Below, piece after piece: positions 1-12,382 of a stretch of 64,000 nt of DNA. The stretch lies in the NCBI GenBank assembly GCA_914767715.1, contig OU612065.1:4464001-4528000 (forward strand), read 5' to 3'. The position numbers and the translations under genes were made by a program. The notes beneath the pieces are model-generated. The model worked only from the letters and a program-made list of their open reading frames with translations, searched no databases and was not told where the DNA came from. Position 1 is the first letter of the stretch, and the number at the start of each line of letters is the position of its first letter. Source of the DNA: Membranipora membranacea (lineage: Eukaryota > Bryozoa > Gymnolaemata > Cheilostomatida > Membraniporidae).

Positions 1-275
1 TGTGACTATCATGAACCCATCCGGATGCCTATCGGATGTCCGCGTGGTATCCAGTGGTTGCCAAACAGGCATCCGGATGGCACTCGGACATCCAGATGGG
101 ATTGTCTCCCCGATGGTGGGTGTCTACAACCCATCCTCCTCTGTTACCAACCCATCCACCTTTGTCGACTTAGTGTCCGGATACCTTTTGTGCAACCGGA
201 CGCCTATTTGACAATCACCGGATTCCAATCCGACATCCGGCGGTTACCAAATAGGCATCCTGATGGGTTCTTAGC
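1..275. repeat. Degenerate GGATG/CATCC-rich repeat block
   Basis: Short words such as CATCCGGATG, CGGATGTCCG and ACCCATCC recur many times in both orientations across this stretch, separated by divergent spacers. It looks like the edge of a degenerate tandem or satellite-like array that continues outside the window. The open frames across it are repeat-derived and show no protein similarity that I recognise. Confidence 0.6.
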
Positions 276-1054
276 ATGATATTTGCAACTGTCAGACATA
301 CTACAAGATATCTGACTTCTTATAGAAAAAATTTCATTCATTTATTGCTCTTACTCCTTGCTCTATTGATCAGCCACCACTGATGCAATTTTGCAAGTTT
401 TGAAGCTAGGGATGACACATTTGTTGGAAAAAAACTGCTTTGATATGATGTTGCTCCTATTAAAATGATATTGATCATTATCTTGTACCCCAATGCCCAT
501 GAAGAATCACTTTTGAGAAGGATCGGATGTTGAAAGATAGTCAATACAATATTCGCCTTTGATGGTGGAGATTGCTTACTGTAGAACAGAAGAAATATAT
601 TAGCATGCGGTTAATTGTGATCTTTATCATAGTATTGGGACTAGGAATACCATTAAATTGGGTGGGACGGTTTGGACATCATCAGAAATTGCACATTCAT
701 CAAGCACATCTAACTATTACGTAGAGAAAATATCACACACCGTTTATTCTGTATCACAAAAAAAAGTGTAGGACAGATTATTTCTAAACTTTTTTCGCAG
801 ATGGTGCGAATAACATTGTAGTCGACAACAGTAAGGGTTTGTATGTTATATTATCAGTATGAATTTTTATCAGTAATATAATTTTTATCAGTAATATAAT
901 AAAAAAGATAATCAGTAATATTTTTTATTACCTCACCCAAAAAGAAACTCACGTATTCTGTTATATCATGTTGATGTTTGGTTTTAGTACTTGAAGCTTG
1001 GAGACACAGATATGATCTCAAGGGTCACTGGGTCACTGTACACTTAAAAGTTTA
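276..1054. other. Noncoding sequence upstream of RAD51D
   Basis: AT-rich sequence with stops in all frames and no exon that I can support. It must hold the promoter and 5' UTR of the downstream RAD51D gene, but no core element can be named. Around 862-925 an 18-bp unit containing TTTTTATCAGTAATATAA is repeated about twice, followed by a partial degenerate copy. Confidence 0.5.
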
Positions 1055-3662
1055 ATGCCCAGGTTGATGGATATTGCTCGGGAGGTCCTGGGAGAAACAG
1101 TCTCTAACCTGCTCAATCATGAGAACTGCCATTCTGTGGACGAGTTCTTATTGCGCTATAAAGCAGTCAAAGAGGCCAATCAGCACACAATAGGGGAGCA
1201 GGTAAGATGTCAATTTCATGTCACCTTTGTTACCCCTGTCGTGCTTATTGATCCTGATAGTCTTCCACCAGAAGACTATTAGGTAATATATATACTTAGC
1301 ACGACTGATTTTGAGCTTGTTTTGGATTCATTTCAGAACATCTCACTTCTCAGAAGTGCTATCATAAGTAAATACAGACCATTGGTAAAGTCAAGTCAGA
1401 ATCTCAGTCAGAAAGCGCTGGAGAATACTATTGTTTTGAGCACTGGTTCAGCAAGGTGAGTTAAAAAATTCTGAACCATGAAAATATGAGCAGCTGTTTT
1501 TTTCAAATGCTTAGCTCATATTATTTTAAATAGGTTTAGATAGGTATAATAAATAAGCTTTGAAGAGTCATTGCTTTGATCAACATTTGAAACATAAATT
1601 GTGTAATTACCTGTTCATGCAGAGTCTTATCTTGTCTTGTATGCAATTTTCTTGAAGTTCATTTCATTTCCAGATTTGACAAGCTTTTAGGGGCCGGATT
1701 ATACACATGTGAGGTGACCGAGGTGTTTGGTCGCTCGGGTTGTGGTAAGACTCAGCTGGCTCTTCATGTATCTGCTCTGGCATGTCTGAAGCACAGAGCC
1801 CATGTTCTCTATATAGACTCATCCAACTGCTTCTGTGCGGAAAGGATGGTCGAAATCATGCATAAACTGAAGGCAACTGAGGAGGTAGGTTGTGCTATCT
1901 TGACGGTTAGTTTGATTCCATATAACCAATCACTAGAGTGATACGAGTTATTTGTTACTGGCTTGAGAGATCACAACCTTTTTCTATGAAACTGTGTATG
2001 TAAACTGGACATTTGATCAATGATTATCTGCATGAATGATGTTAGAGACCCTGATGGGTATAAAGTTTATAGATATATTAATGAATGATCTGTGAGTCAA
2101 CAAACAAGACCGACAAATAAACTACCTGGTCTTTACAAAGGAGCTTGCGATATTTTTTAATAGTCCCAACCTTGAAATGTATGTTCACATTCCTTTGTTT
2201 TATATTTCAGTTGGTTGACAGGATGATGAAGAAAATCAAGGTCTGCTCAGCGTATGATGTGTATGAGCTGCACAATATCCTTTTCAACTTATTACAATGT
2301 AGGAAACAAAAGGTAATGTATACTTAGCACCTGGGAGAATTCTCTCTGTTTGCACCACCAATATATATGAAACAGATCACTGTGTTTCCATGGGCCCATC
2401 TAGGCTGACCATGACCGTGAAACTACCAATCAGCTTGGCCTAATGCAAAGTCTGATCTCACAGTACTCAGCATGAACTGAAGCGAGCTTTGTTATTGGCT
2501 GGAATGGCCGAGCGGTGAGATGCATCGATTTGAAGTTTTACTGATCTATGTAACAGATATAACTTCTTAGGATGAACCGAGAGGGGACAACTCAGCATCA
2601 TCTAGCTCAAGCTAAAAAGTCCGATAGGAACAGAGAGATAATGTCACCTTTCTCCCGTAACAGGCCGTGGTCCTTGTAATGTATTGTTTGATGTTTTTAA
2701 AATTCACTGCGGCTCAATTACAATTTTACGGTATATATATTATGATAAAGATAGTTTTTGCTTGTAGAGTGATTTATTTTCTGAAAAGGTGAAACTGGTT
2801 GTTATAGACAATATCACAAGTCTACTGACAGTCTTACTTGGCTACAAATGCTCAGAAGGTATAGTTCCTATAAAGATATTTTATGGTGAAAGCTATTATC
2901 AGTTGAGTGGACCAACAAAACATATCACAGCTAATTACATGTACATCTTCAATGGTTTGTGATAAGCTACAGTAGTAATGTTCTGTAAATAGGCAAATCA
3001 CCACGTATTTTTTCTTCTTCTAGGTTACAAACTAGTCAACTCAATATCTAGCTTACTCAGACGTATAGCCAGAGAACAGCACATTGCAATCATGGTGAGT
3101 AGCCCCCCCCCCCCCCCTATGTTGGCCCACATGTTATATGTTCAAGATTAAAAAAGACAACATAAGATTGGCGGCAAGAATTGATCATCTCATCTCCAAA
3201 TTTTCTGTACCAGCTCAACAAAATTTGTGGAAATGATATGTGAATTTCCCAGTAATTGCCTTGATATTCGGCTGAAAGGATAAGTTGCAGACTATTTACA
3301 GCATTTTCAATGCCTATAACATTTTCATGATCTGTCATTGCTACCATACATTGGTGTTTGGAAGAATTGCCATTCTATTATTTTGTGAAGCATGAATGTT
3401 CCACAAGCAGACATAGCTCGCATCTCCCTAGTGCTAAATAAACATAATATGATTTAATTTATTTATTAAATTTATTTCTCACATGTAGGTTATCAACAAC
3501 ACTGTGACAGGAACCACATCAAATAAGCTGCCTAAGGCTGCTCTAGGTGTACAGTGGCAGCACACAGCAGATAAGCGTGTCCTTATATCAGGGTATGATG
3601 ACTCATCTACTGATTTGTATCACGGCTGTCTAGTATCTAGTAGTAATGAAGGCTTCACATAG
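1055..3662 (+). CDS. RAD51D: DNA repair protein RAD51 homolog 4 (RAD51D), 7 exons
   Basis: A RAD51 paralogue. In animals RAD51D sits in the BCDX2 complex with RAD51B, RAD51C and XRCC2 and helps load RAD51 during homologous recombination. Exons: 1055-1201, 1337-1455, 1674-1884, 2211-2312, 2768-2858, 3024-3094, 3489-3662, all GT-AG and in phase, giving 304 residues (human about 328). Residues 1-88 form the small N-terminal region. The ATPase core begins with a segment ending in LDK-like FDKLLGAGLYTCEVTEV, then Walker A GRSGCGKT (about 108-115) and Walker B KLVVIDN (about 202-208). Exon 7 carries INNTVTG (TNHIT in human) and the conserved ALGVQWQH segment. The start is the first ATG in frame with exon 1. 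The last exon reads directly to TAG at 3660-3662; a further splice near 3585 is possible, so the C-terminus is the least certain part. RAD51D fits better than XRCC2 or RAD51B because of the STGSxxFDKLLGAGLYTCEVTE segment. Confidence 0.93.
3103..3117. repeat. Homopolymer C run of 15 in a RAD51D intron
   Basis: Fifteen consecutive C residues lie nine bases after the end of RAD51D exon 6. Similar runs occur on this strand as G at 6529-6539 and 6592-6600 (PPIL2 intron) and at 12675-12690. Their lengths are likely to vary between individuals and to be unreliable in assembly. Confidence 0.9.
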
Positions 3663-3802
3663 CACAACCAAACAAATAACTGCTCTGTTGTTTACCATTA
3701 ACTATTTTTCTTTTATTTATAAAAATTTATCATCTATATTGATATTCATGTATAATAATGTTGATTCTTTGTTGAACTTGTTAGTAGCTTTTATCAAAAA
3801 TG

Positions 3803-3808
3803 AATAAA
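3803..3808 (+). terminator. Candidate polyadenylation signal of RAD51D
   Basis: AATAAA about 140 bp after the RAD51D stop codon. It is the first canonical hexamer on this strand after the stop. The cleavage site itself cannot be seen. Confidence 0.55.
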
Positions 3809-3839
3809 ATTCGACAGTTTTGTACATAGGTAAATATCG

Positions 3840-3845
3840 TTTATT
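3840..3845 (-). terminator. Candidate polyadenylation signal of PPIL2
   Basis: TTTATT on the plus strand, AATAAA on the minus strand, about 165 bp beyond the PPIL2 stop. It lies only about 32 bp from the opposing RAD51D hexamer, so the two transcripts should end almost on top of each other. Confidence 0.5.
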
Positions 3846-4009
3846 ATTGCTGGTAACTTTATTTGAGAGGTACCTTTCGGCACTACTAGTTAGCTAATCT
3901 TACGCACAGCCCACAATGTAGTGTCACACAGTGACATTAAAATCAGACTAGTGATGGTCTGAAACATCTTCTTCTGAGTAACCTGTGTTAGCTTGTGACA
4001 TACGATGCC

Positions 4010-7000
4010 TCACCAGCTACCGAAGTCACCGTATGCAGAGGAGCTGGATGGCACTGTTTTCTTCTTTTTCACCACTGGTTCTGTTGGGTCTGGGTCAGTT
4101 GATTTGCTGAGAAAAATAAAATTTACACAATCAAAGCGCCAACTATTACTACCGCATTGATATTCAGATTTTGCAGAAAATACTTTATATTTTTTTTTAA
4201 AACTTTGCCTAAATTCAAAGTTTTTATCAATATCAAATGTTGAGGAGCGAGTAGATTATTAAGATCACCTTGCAGTTGGGTTGAGGTATTTGCCGATCCC
4301 GCTAGTTTTGTAAACTTTGAGTTTGTCTTCCCTCATCTTAGGTTTACGTGGCAGTGCTTCCGCTGCCTCAGCAGCAGCTTTCTCTTCTTTTTCTTCTCTC
4401 TCCTTTGTCAGCTATAATCAAATCTCTAGTATAGGATCCCTAATCGGGTGGCCCGGAGATTCAAGACTTCTTGCTATATTTTTGATTAGTTGATCAAATA
4501 GGATAAATTAACACGACCTATATCTAAGCTTTGGTCAAAGTGTGTCTCCATTGCACCTGAGGCAGCGTACCGACTAATGACCCACCTATGCAAGTTATAT
4601 AGGCTGACAGAGCCATTATGTAAGGATAATAGAGTCTGAGAAAAATACCTGTTCTGCTGCTTCTTCATATGGGTTGACGAAAACGGTGCATGATTCGATG
4701 ACAATATCTTCCTGAAATAAAGAATAACAAGCTTGAGTCTAGAGCAGAAATACTATAACATATTAAGACAGTAATTGTAAGACGGCATTGAAATAAATGT
4801 TAATAACAAATCAACAATCTTACATGCTTGTGTTTTGGTGCACATCCAAGTGTTTAACTCAATCTAACAAGCTGTAGAATATCGAAGTTGATGGGTTAAG
4901 ACTTACTGATGGTCGATCTCCTTTAGGATCTGTCGGGACAGCCTCCATCTTGTCTATTGTTTCCATACCACCAACAACCCTTTAAATTTCATATAAAGTG
5001 TTACAAATCACACCAATCATTCAGCAATGGAAAGATATGTGATAGCTGCCAAATCTATGACAAGTTCACATAAATCAAACAAAGTTGCGCACAGATCACT
5101 TCATGCCATTTGAGTTATCTGCTCAATGTCAGAGGGAACATAACTGCTAATGGCAAAAGCTACATTGGGGACCATTTGATGGTAATTGATTGTCTTCTTA
5201 CTTTCCAAATACTGTGTGCTTGTTGTCTAAATGTCTGGCAGATCTGTATGTTATGAAACTACAAAAGAAATAATACAATAAAAAATAAATGTACAGCTAG
5301 CTGATGATAGCAGTGCAAAAACTGTCTCCGTCTTTGCTAAGTGTCATAAGGAGATGACATAATGTTTTGTGTTCTTAACAAATGTAATAATATCTTCTTG
5401 CAACTGTAAACGTTATGAAATTCTAATGACAATGAAGGGGACTGTGTATTTTCTCATTTCAGAGCAAAAAATATGCAGCTATTCATTGTATCATTTTATC
5501 AATCAAATATTCTGCTCAAAACTCAAACAAGGATTGCTCTCTGTATGTAAAACTGATAGGTAATACTCACAATTGAGATTTGTTTGTGTTTGTCCCAGAG
5601 TTAGCCATACTGAGTACCCCTCTCCCTGAATGTGTGAGATTAGATTTAAACTCATCAGGAAAAGCTCCACCCCATATAGACTCGCCTCCTTTACCATCAC
5701 CTGTTGGATCTCCTCCTTGTATCTAATACAGAGAATATCAAAGTCAATCAGAAACGCCTGTGATTAGGAGTGAAGAGGGGCCAAGTTGCACAGTGATCAA
5801 TTTATATCTTACTGCCACCACAACACATACCTCAGAAACAAAACTCAAATACAGACTCAAAACAGATTTTTAGATTGAAATCTCAAAATGATTGAAGGAG
5901 ATTTGTATGAAAGATGAAAACTTTAAGCGACAGACTTTCATCTTCCATCACATAGTTACTATTTGCGATAGAAACAGTTAAAAAGATGGAAGCTGCTGAA
6001 TCTCCGATGATTCTATACCTTGACACCAAATGCCTTTCAGCGCACAAAGGGCTGGTTAAAAATCCCCCTCTATGTGCGATATGAGACATAGAACTTACAG
6101 CTGAGAAGCCAATGCTAACTAGAGAACGATAACATTATGATTATGGCAGTTCCCATGGATCAGAGAGCAGTCATGACAAAGGGCTGACACATCTGGCTTT
6201 CTCTTGCAAACAAAAATTTAACGTTTTTCTGATCTGATAAACATAATGATCAACATTTTATAAAACTAATACAATTCACAGCTTACCATGAAGTTCTTGA
6301 TGCTTCTGTGAAAGAGAAGGCCATTATAATACCCATTTTTGCAGTGGACTAAAAAGTTTTCGCATGTCCTTGGTACAATGTCACAGTGTAGTTCCACATT
6401 CAGAACGCCCATATTAGTAACCATTCGCAGATATCCTTTCTTCTTTATCCGCTCATATTTCAGTTTATCCTCATCAATCACATCTGAAAGATAAAACATG
6501 AGACAGAATATAGTCTGAGCCGACGGGAGGGGGGGGGGGAACAGAATATGTTACACATGTATCATTATAACCAGCAGAGTCATCATCTCATGGGGGGGGG
6601 TTGTCCTTTCTGAGGTTTCTATTCTAGGAGCTGATGTTTGAATATTTCACCTCTCCATTTCAGATGGTATCATTGAGAACAAAGTTATTTATTGGCCTGA
6701 CTCTGAAAAAACATTCTACTCACGGCTTAAAGCTGGGGAATTTGTGACATAGGGAATGTAACTCTCATATTATATATTTTGTTTAGCTACTCTTATATCT
6801 TAGCAAGCAAATTCTGGCATAAGCTTTATAGTTTCATCATCATGGTATTACCATGAGCATATAAATTAACATGCAAATAGGTATGTTTGTGGGTATTACA
6901 TACCAGCCTCCTGGTGGGTGGTCCTGTCAGTCGCTGTAGATGTGAATGAAGCAGCTACCGCTCCTGTAGAATAATGTGCCTGTAGGATAGAAATTAGTAA

Positions 7001-10000
7001 AAAATGCAATGGCAATACTCAAGTCTGTAGCATTAAATAAGTATTGGCTGTACTCCCGTTGCTATATATGGGGTCTGATCTTTTATAAATAAAGCAGACA
7101 TAACTTATGAAGTCCAAAGTAGCCTAAACACCCTACTCAAAATACTTTTTTTTTCAAAAATGTGCATGGTCCTTCCTCTAGCACCTATGATTGCAGAACA
7201 GGCCTATATATATTTGTGAGCAAGGTGACTACTCACAACTTTTTGAGAACCGATTTGTAACGTCATACCTCCAGCCTCAAGGACTTACACAATTTCAGTA
7301 CCATCACAATTGACATTTAAGTAGTGTTGACCTGAATATTACCCATAAGTCATCTGGTAATGGTTCTGTAACGTCTTAGACTGTTTTCTCTGGACAGCTG
7401 ATATAAAATCATGAATTGCGAAAAATCTCCCCACCTATAGTATAAAATCTACCCACAGATCAAATCATTCATTAGTCAGGTATTTGGTTTGACTATCGTT
7501 ACGCAATATTTGACAGTAATAATCCAAAGCTCTTCTGCTTTATTGATAGTGTTTGAAATTGTCCCCTCCTGCTCAAGTTTGGTGAAGATAAGTGGCCTAG
7601 CCTGACTTTTTTTAATTGCTTAGAGAAACTTTATGATCATTTACCGCATTGACACGATCAGCCTTCTTCCTTTCATCTGACTTCCTCTCCTGAAAACAAA
7701 GAAATAAAAAATTATAGACCATATCATTTCCAAAATGTAAGCTTCATGCTGTAGAGCCCACTTCAAGAAGAATAAAAGTGAGCTGTGGCCAAAACATTGA
7801 TCAGACCTTGATCTTCAACAGAAGGGGATAAACCATAAACTTATAGAGAAATCTCTATTTCTCTATAAGTTTATGGGATAATATAGTATGTCAACTTGAC
7901 ATGTAACTTACCTCAGGTTTATATGTAGTATCCAGCTCATTCAGTATGTCCCTAGTCTCTGCACTTATTGCCTTGAGTCTGTATTTGGGATCTTTTTTAG
8001 CCTTTTCCTCATCTAAAAAACAGATCAAGACATAAATTACTGGATGCTTGGAGCATTTGATTTCATCTTACTCGCAGGCAGACCAACCTTGGGCAATCTT
8101 GATTTGTTATCACTGTAGTTGCACGAATTTGACTCGAATGAATGTGCCTAGGGTTGTCGAGCCCTTCATTACAGTTTTAAGGTAAACTTATACCTAGTAC
8201 ACCTGACTGAATTCATTATGACACATTTTGACAAGTAGCTTATATTGAGCCCTCATCATCGGCAGTTGAGAGCAGGTTGGTGAGGAAAGGGAATATTTTT
8301 ATTACCTTCATCAAGTACTTTAAGCCCTTTCTTGAGGTGATAGAAATCTGCCAAATTGAATTTACTCAACTCTGTGGGATCCTGAAAATAGTGAACAATG
8401 TCAATGTTTATTGTGTTATCGCTATTGTTTTACAATAAATGAAGTAGGTGTTGTTCTGCAGAGTAATGTAAAGTATCATCCTGGGTAAGGAGGAGTCCGG
8501 GTAAAAGGGTATATCAATCAGTTGATCAGACCTATTAAGTCATAGATATGCATTTAACTATACTACATATATATATTACTATATAAATGATCATTGGAGG
8601 GTGCTACTACTGGCTGACAAAATTATCAGACTTGTCTTTGTCTGGCACAAGAAATATCCAGACTGTGTGGCATAAATCAGTTACTCAAAAATTTAGTTTT
8701 TTGAGCTTTTTTATGGGCGATCTCCGGTGACATATTAATTGATATGCAAAAAATAAATTAATCAACAACTCCGACTGATAAAAATCATAATAACTGACCT
8801 GGAGAGTGATGACATCAGCTCTTGTAAACGCCTCATCTGATATCAAATCTTTGAAATGCTTTGTCTTGAAGTTGAGTCTCTCAATAGCCTGTCAAAAATA
8901 TCAACCAATGAGACAGCAAACACTTTAAAAAAAATCACCATTCATAGCGACAGCAAACAATAGATACATCAGGTATAATTGTTTTTATGAAATCTATCTA
9001 CTATATATATAAGTCTGCACACTAACATCATTATTACTAATATAAATTATACTAAGTATATATTGTCCTTACTCAGACATTTGATTTTAATATTACAAGA
9101 TATTTTTTAATCCACTTGAAGTCAGACTTTACTTTACTCATTTTGTTTATTTTTCTTTTTGGTATTCCCTACTCATGAAACAGTATAAACACTCTATCTC
9201 GCAGCATAGCTCATGTTTGTGACAAAATAAACCAACCGTCCAAAGCAAAAACTCTGTTTATAAGGAATGTTATAAAGTTACCTCCATGCAGTAGACGTTT
9301 CCTGTGGGCTTGATGGCCACTATGTGAGTATTCTCATTGAAGACCTTAAAGGTCACTGGACAGTGATACTCGTCTGTAAAAGAAAGTTCAATCAAACATA
9401 TTTGAATGACCATGTTATATTTGGGTATATTTGCAGCTACTTTATTTACTATATAAATATGAACACATATTAAAATGAAAACAGTCAAGCCTAAGCAAGC
9501 TCTCATTAAAAGTAATGAAAATAAGATTCAACATACCTTTAGAATTTTTGTGGAAGTTGAGTTTTATCATTTCCTTAGCGGAGAGTCTCTTACCATTAAC
9601 AGGATTTATGCCAAACTTCTTCAGGAATGGTAAAATATATCTGGAATGAGAGAATTTTTTTAGCGTAATAGATTATCATGATCTAAAAATTCACATGTCC
9701 ATACTTAGATGGTAACACTCATAGAGGTCACGATACTGAGCACACTGTCCATTATTGAGTTTACTTAGATGTGAATGTAGATCACTGATTGTGTCGGCTA
9801 ATCCACCACATTCAGATTCGTCTTAAATAGCGGAGATTAGGTCATATCTGAAGGGCAATGTATATGGCTGATTGTCAGTGGAGGCACACCCTACAGGATG
9901 AAAGTTTTCACTGGATTTTAAATTTTGCTAACTCGCTAATCGCACATTTGGTAAATAATAATTCAACTCATTAAAAAGTAGCAGACAACCCTGGCACCAC

Positions 10001-11414
10001 TAAATATGTATCAAGATGCAATTAACCTTCAACCAGTAGGCAATATACTCAACAATGGAAATCCAAGGTATAAGCTTTGGATCTGCACAGGGCAGTCAGT
10101 AGCCCCTCCACCCCATGGCTGCAATAAACCGAATTAAGTTGAGAAGCTATTATAATCTTTAAAAAAAGGCTTAATATTTCTCTTGAAAGCAATAATATTG
10201 TTTTTGTAGATGATTTCGTAACTGAAAGGACTGTTTATATATTAAGATTGACACAACAAAAGATAACTGCTTCGATTCTAGAAACAAATTCTTTTACACA
10301 TTATTTTTTCCCAATAATATATTTATTTTGAGACTACGGGTATTTGTGTTACTGAAACAAAATGGTGGAAGAGAGTTTGTAATCGAAATAATTATAATTT
10401 TCAAATTAAACATTTATTTATAGCATCCAAATTTAGGAGTACATCATTACGCATCAAATATCAAAATATAACTTTTGTGGTTGTCTGCCACTTTAAATCT
10501 TGGATATGCTACCAATGATAGATTATAGAAGGGCATTTCAAAATGAAAATTTGATAATGCTTTAAACTGTGAATTCAACTATATATGGCCAGGTCGAGAT
10601 AAATTTGCTATTTTAACAGCCTGTAGTGGAGTCGTACTTACACAAGATCAAATGTATTGCCTTCAGGAGTACAGTAAGGATTCTCAAACGGCTGCATGGA
10701 TATCCTGTAAATAAGTACATGTATACCATATAATATATATCTTACCCGCTCAACAAAATATGTATTAACGATCCGTGAACTTCCCAGTATTCACATAAAT
10801 ATTCGGCTGAAAATATTTGTTCACAATTTTTCATTTGAAAGAGTTGCTATTCTATGCTAAAATTATTTCAGTAACTGAAAGCGATACTGAATATGGAAAA
10901 TGACAATTTAACACATGTATATTATAGTGAACAATCTTGACAATAGTGCAATGTGACAATTTGAATTTAGAATACAGCTCTTTGTTATTAAAGTATATTA
11001 TGCACACCTTTTAAAACCTTGTTTCAGGTTGTTTATATACTTGACAGTAACCCAACACTTTTGCAGATAAAAACCTTACCCACAACAGTTGTAGGGAAGT
11101 CGCCTAAACTTTGCATTTGGTCCACGTTGTTCTTGCTTCTTTCCGCCAAAGTATGTGGACCATTCATTTGCTGTCAGATATCTTAAAAATAAATCGAGAG
11201 ATGTTAGTTATAATCTTAGCCTGCGTGGACATACAACATTACACTGAGCAAGATTCTGCAATGTCCTCCCATGTGATTTTATCAACTCATGCGGCGATAA
11301 CATCTTCATTTTGATTTGCGTCTGTCCATCAAGAGTCTCTGGAATCAGGCTCTTTAGATAGCCTAGTGGCAAGGGTACTCACAGTTTATCAGATTGATGC
11401 TGTTTCTTCCCCAT
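4010..11414 (-). CDS. PPIL2: RING-type E3 ubiquitin ligase / peptidyl-prolyl isomerase-like 2, 17 exons
   Basis: U-box cyclophilin (Cyc60) known as a nuclear, spliceosome-associated protein. Exons on minus: 11383-11414, 11080-11181, 10642-10704, 9537-9640, 9282-9373, 8799-8888, 8306-8381, 7912-8012, 7645-7689, 6904-6979, 6287-6483, 5571-5722, 5202-5258, 4907-4979, 4649-4711, 4269-4411, 4010-4106. Joined, they give 520 residues, the same length as the human protein. The first exon is only 32 nt ([10 protein letters not shown]). A U-box region with [11 protein letters not shown] and [12 protein letters not shown] lies at about residues 45-120. The cyclophilin domain starts near residue 277 ([19 protein letters not shown]) and contains [19 protein letters not shown], so the catalytic Arg, Phe and Gln are present. 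The position of the drug-contacting Trp of cyclophilin A is His (ARHLDNKH). The tail is Ala/Glu/Lys-rich, then SGIGKYLNP, a lysine cluster and a terminal YGDFGSW, as in the family. Confidence 0.96.
7833..7876. repeat. Perfect 20-bp inverted repeat with 4-nt loop in PPIL2 intron
   Basis: The arms 7833-7852 (CCATAAACTTATAGAGAAAT) and 7857-7876 are exact reverse complements around the loop CTCT. It lies in the intron between PPIL2 exons 8 and 9, 36 bp downstream of the exon 8 acceptor-proximal boundary at 7912 on the minus strand. It could be a deletion derivative of an inverted-repeat element or a structured intronic RNA element. Confidence 0.85.
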
Positions 11415-12099
11415 ATTTTCTTCTTATTTTTACTTTACCACCAAAGAGTTTTTTCTTGTATAAACCTGGATAAGGGAACATCAGTTAATATAAACGAACA
11501 AAACAACAACATCCATCAAGTAAAATACACACACTCCCTTCTACCATCATGTGTGCCCAGGTTGTTCAGACACTTGGTAAGTTTGATCAAGGAGTTTGGT
11601 TTGATCTAGGTAGTTTGGTGGAGGGGGCAGCAAGAAAAGCCTTTATATTGAATGATATTGTGTACAGTAAAGATTCTCCTATGTCTCATGTGAGAAGGAT
11701 CAAAACTCCATCCCTAGGCTAACCTAAAGAGTTTGGCTTAAGTTTTAGTTCACATGATGGTCATAGCATACACATCAATGTGGTCAAGGACCCTCTTTAC
11801 TGACATCCTTGATTGGGGGATTTTTGGGACTACCATCATAGTTAACCGGGCACTAAACAGCAATAAACAGCAAAGATCAAGCAAAGTTGAGTCTAAAACT
11901 AAGAGCTGCTAGTCAGAGAGAATTTACAGAAAAATCACATATTTTTATGCAACTACTAAAAGTGGATCAGAGAACAGGCACAAAGACAGTTTATTCATTG
12001 GCTTTGCCCACAGCTGGCTCCCAACTACTTCTCCTGCAGTCCACAGGTCTACTTTAAAACCTGGCACTTTGGCAATGTTTGACTGCCCCCCCTCATTAA
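11415..12099. other. Noncoding sequence upstream of PPIL2
   Basis: No exon supported. PPIL2's promoter must lie near 11415 and beyond on the minus strand. The sequence is AT-rich and its open frames are short with no recognisable product. Confidence 0.5.
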
Positions 12100-12382
12100 A
12101 AAAATTTATGCAGTTCTGAATTGGCACTAAAACCGTCGCTGGCAACGGGTGTTGTAAGACATGTTGTAGGACAGGTCTTCATACTTGCCAAGTAATCTAA
12201 ATTCAAAAGTGGGAGATTACAATCTACAGAGCGATACTGCACGGCATCGCGGTGCTTTGAGTGTGCTAAGCACCCGAGCGATCCACCTGGGGATTTAGGG
12301 GCGGTGTGAGCCCCCAATGGGGACCGGAATAGAACCCCTGCTGCTGTTGCTCTGAGAGCATTTCTATCCACTAGGAAGCGCT
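12100..12382 (-). mobile_element. Candidate tRNA-derived SINE
   Basis: On the minus strand from about 12382, the sequence starts GCGCTTCCTAGTGGATAGAA and resembles the 5' half of a tRNA. It has an A-box-like TAGTGGATAGAA (12362-12373) and a B-box-like GGTTCTATTCC (12326-12336) about 35-45 bp apart, a normal tRNA spacing. A CG-rich non-tRNA body follows (about 12180-12320), clearly different in composition from its AT-rich surroundings. The 3' boundary near 12100, beside a run of T on this strand, is a guess. It is not an intact tRNA gene because no complementary acceptor 3' strand follows the B box. Confidence 0.45.

Larger units (their letters stand above)
3663..4009. other. Tail-to-tail spacer between RAD51D and PPIL2
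   Basis: 347 bp between the two stop codons, shared by the two 3' UTRs. AATAAA at 3803-3808 serves the plus strand and TTTATT at 3840-3845 (AATAAA on minus) serves the minus strand. No other exon or repeat is seen. Confidence 0.7.

Noticed and set aside
12318-12382. A functional tRNA gene on the minus strand
   Set aside because: The A- and B-box-like motifs are present, but the acceptor and anticodon stems do not close and no 3' acceptor strand follows, so it is better read as a SINE head.
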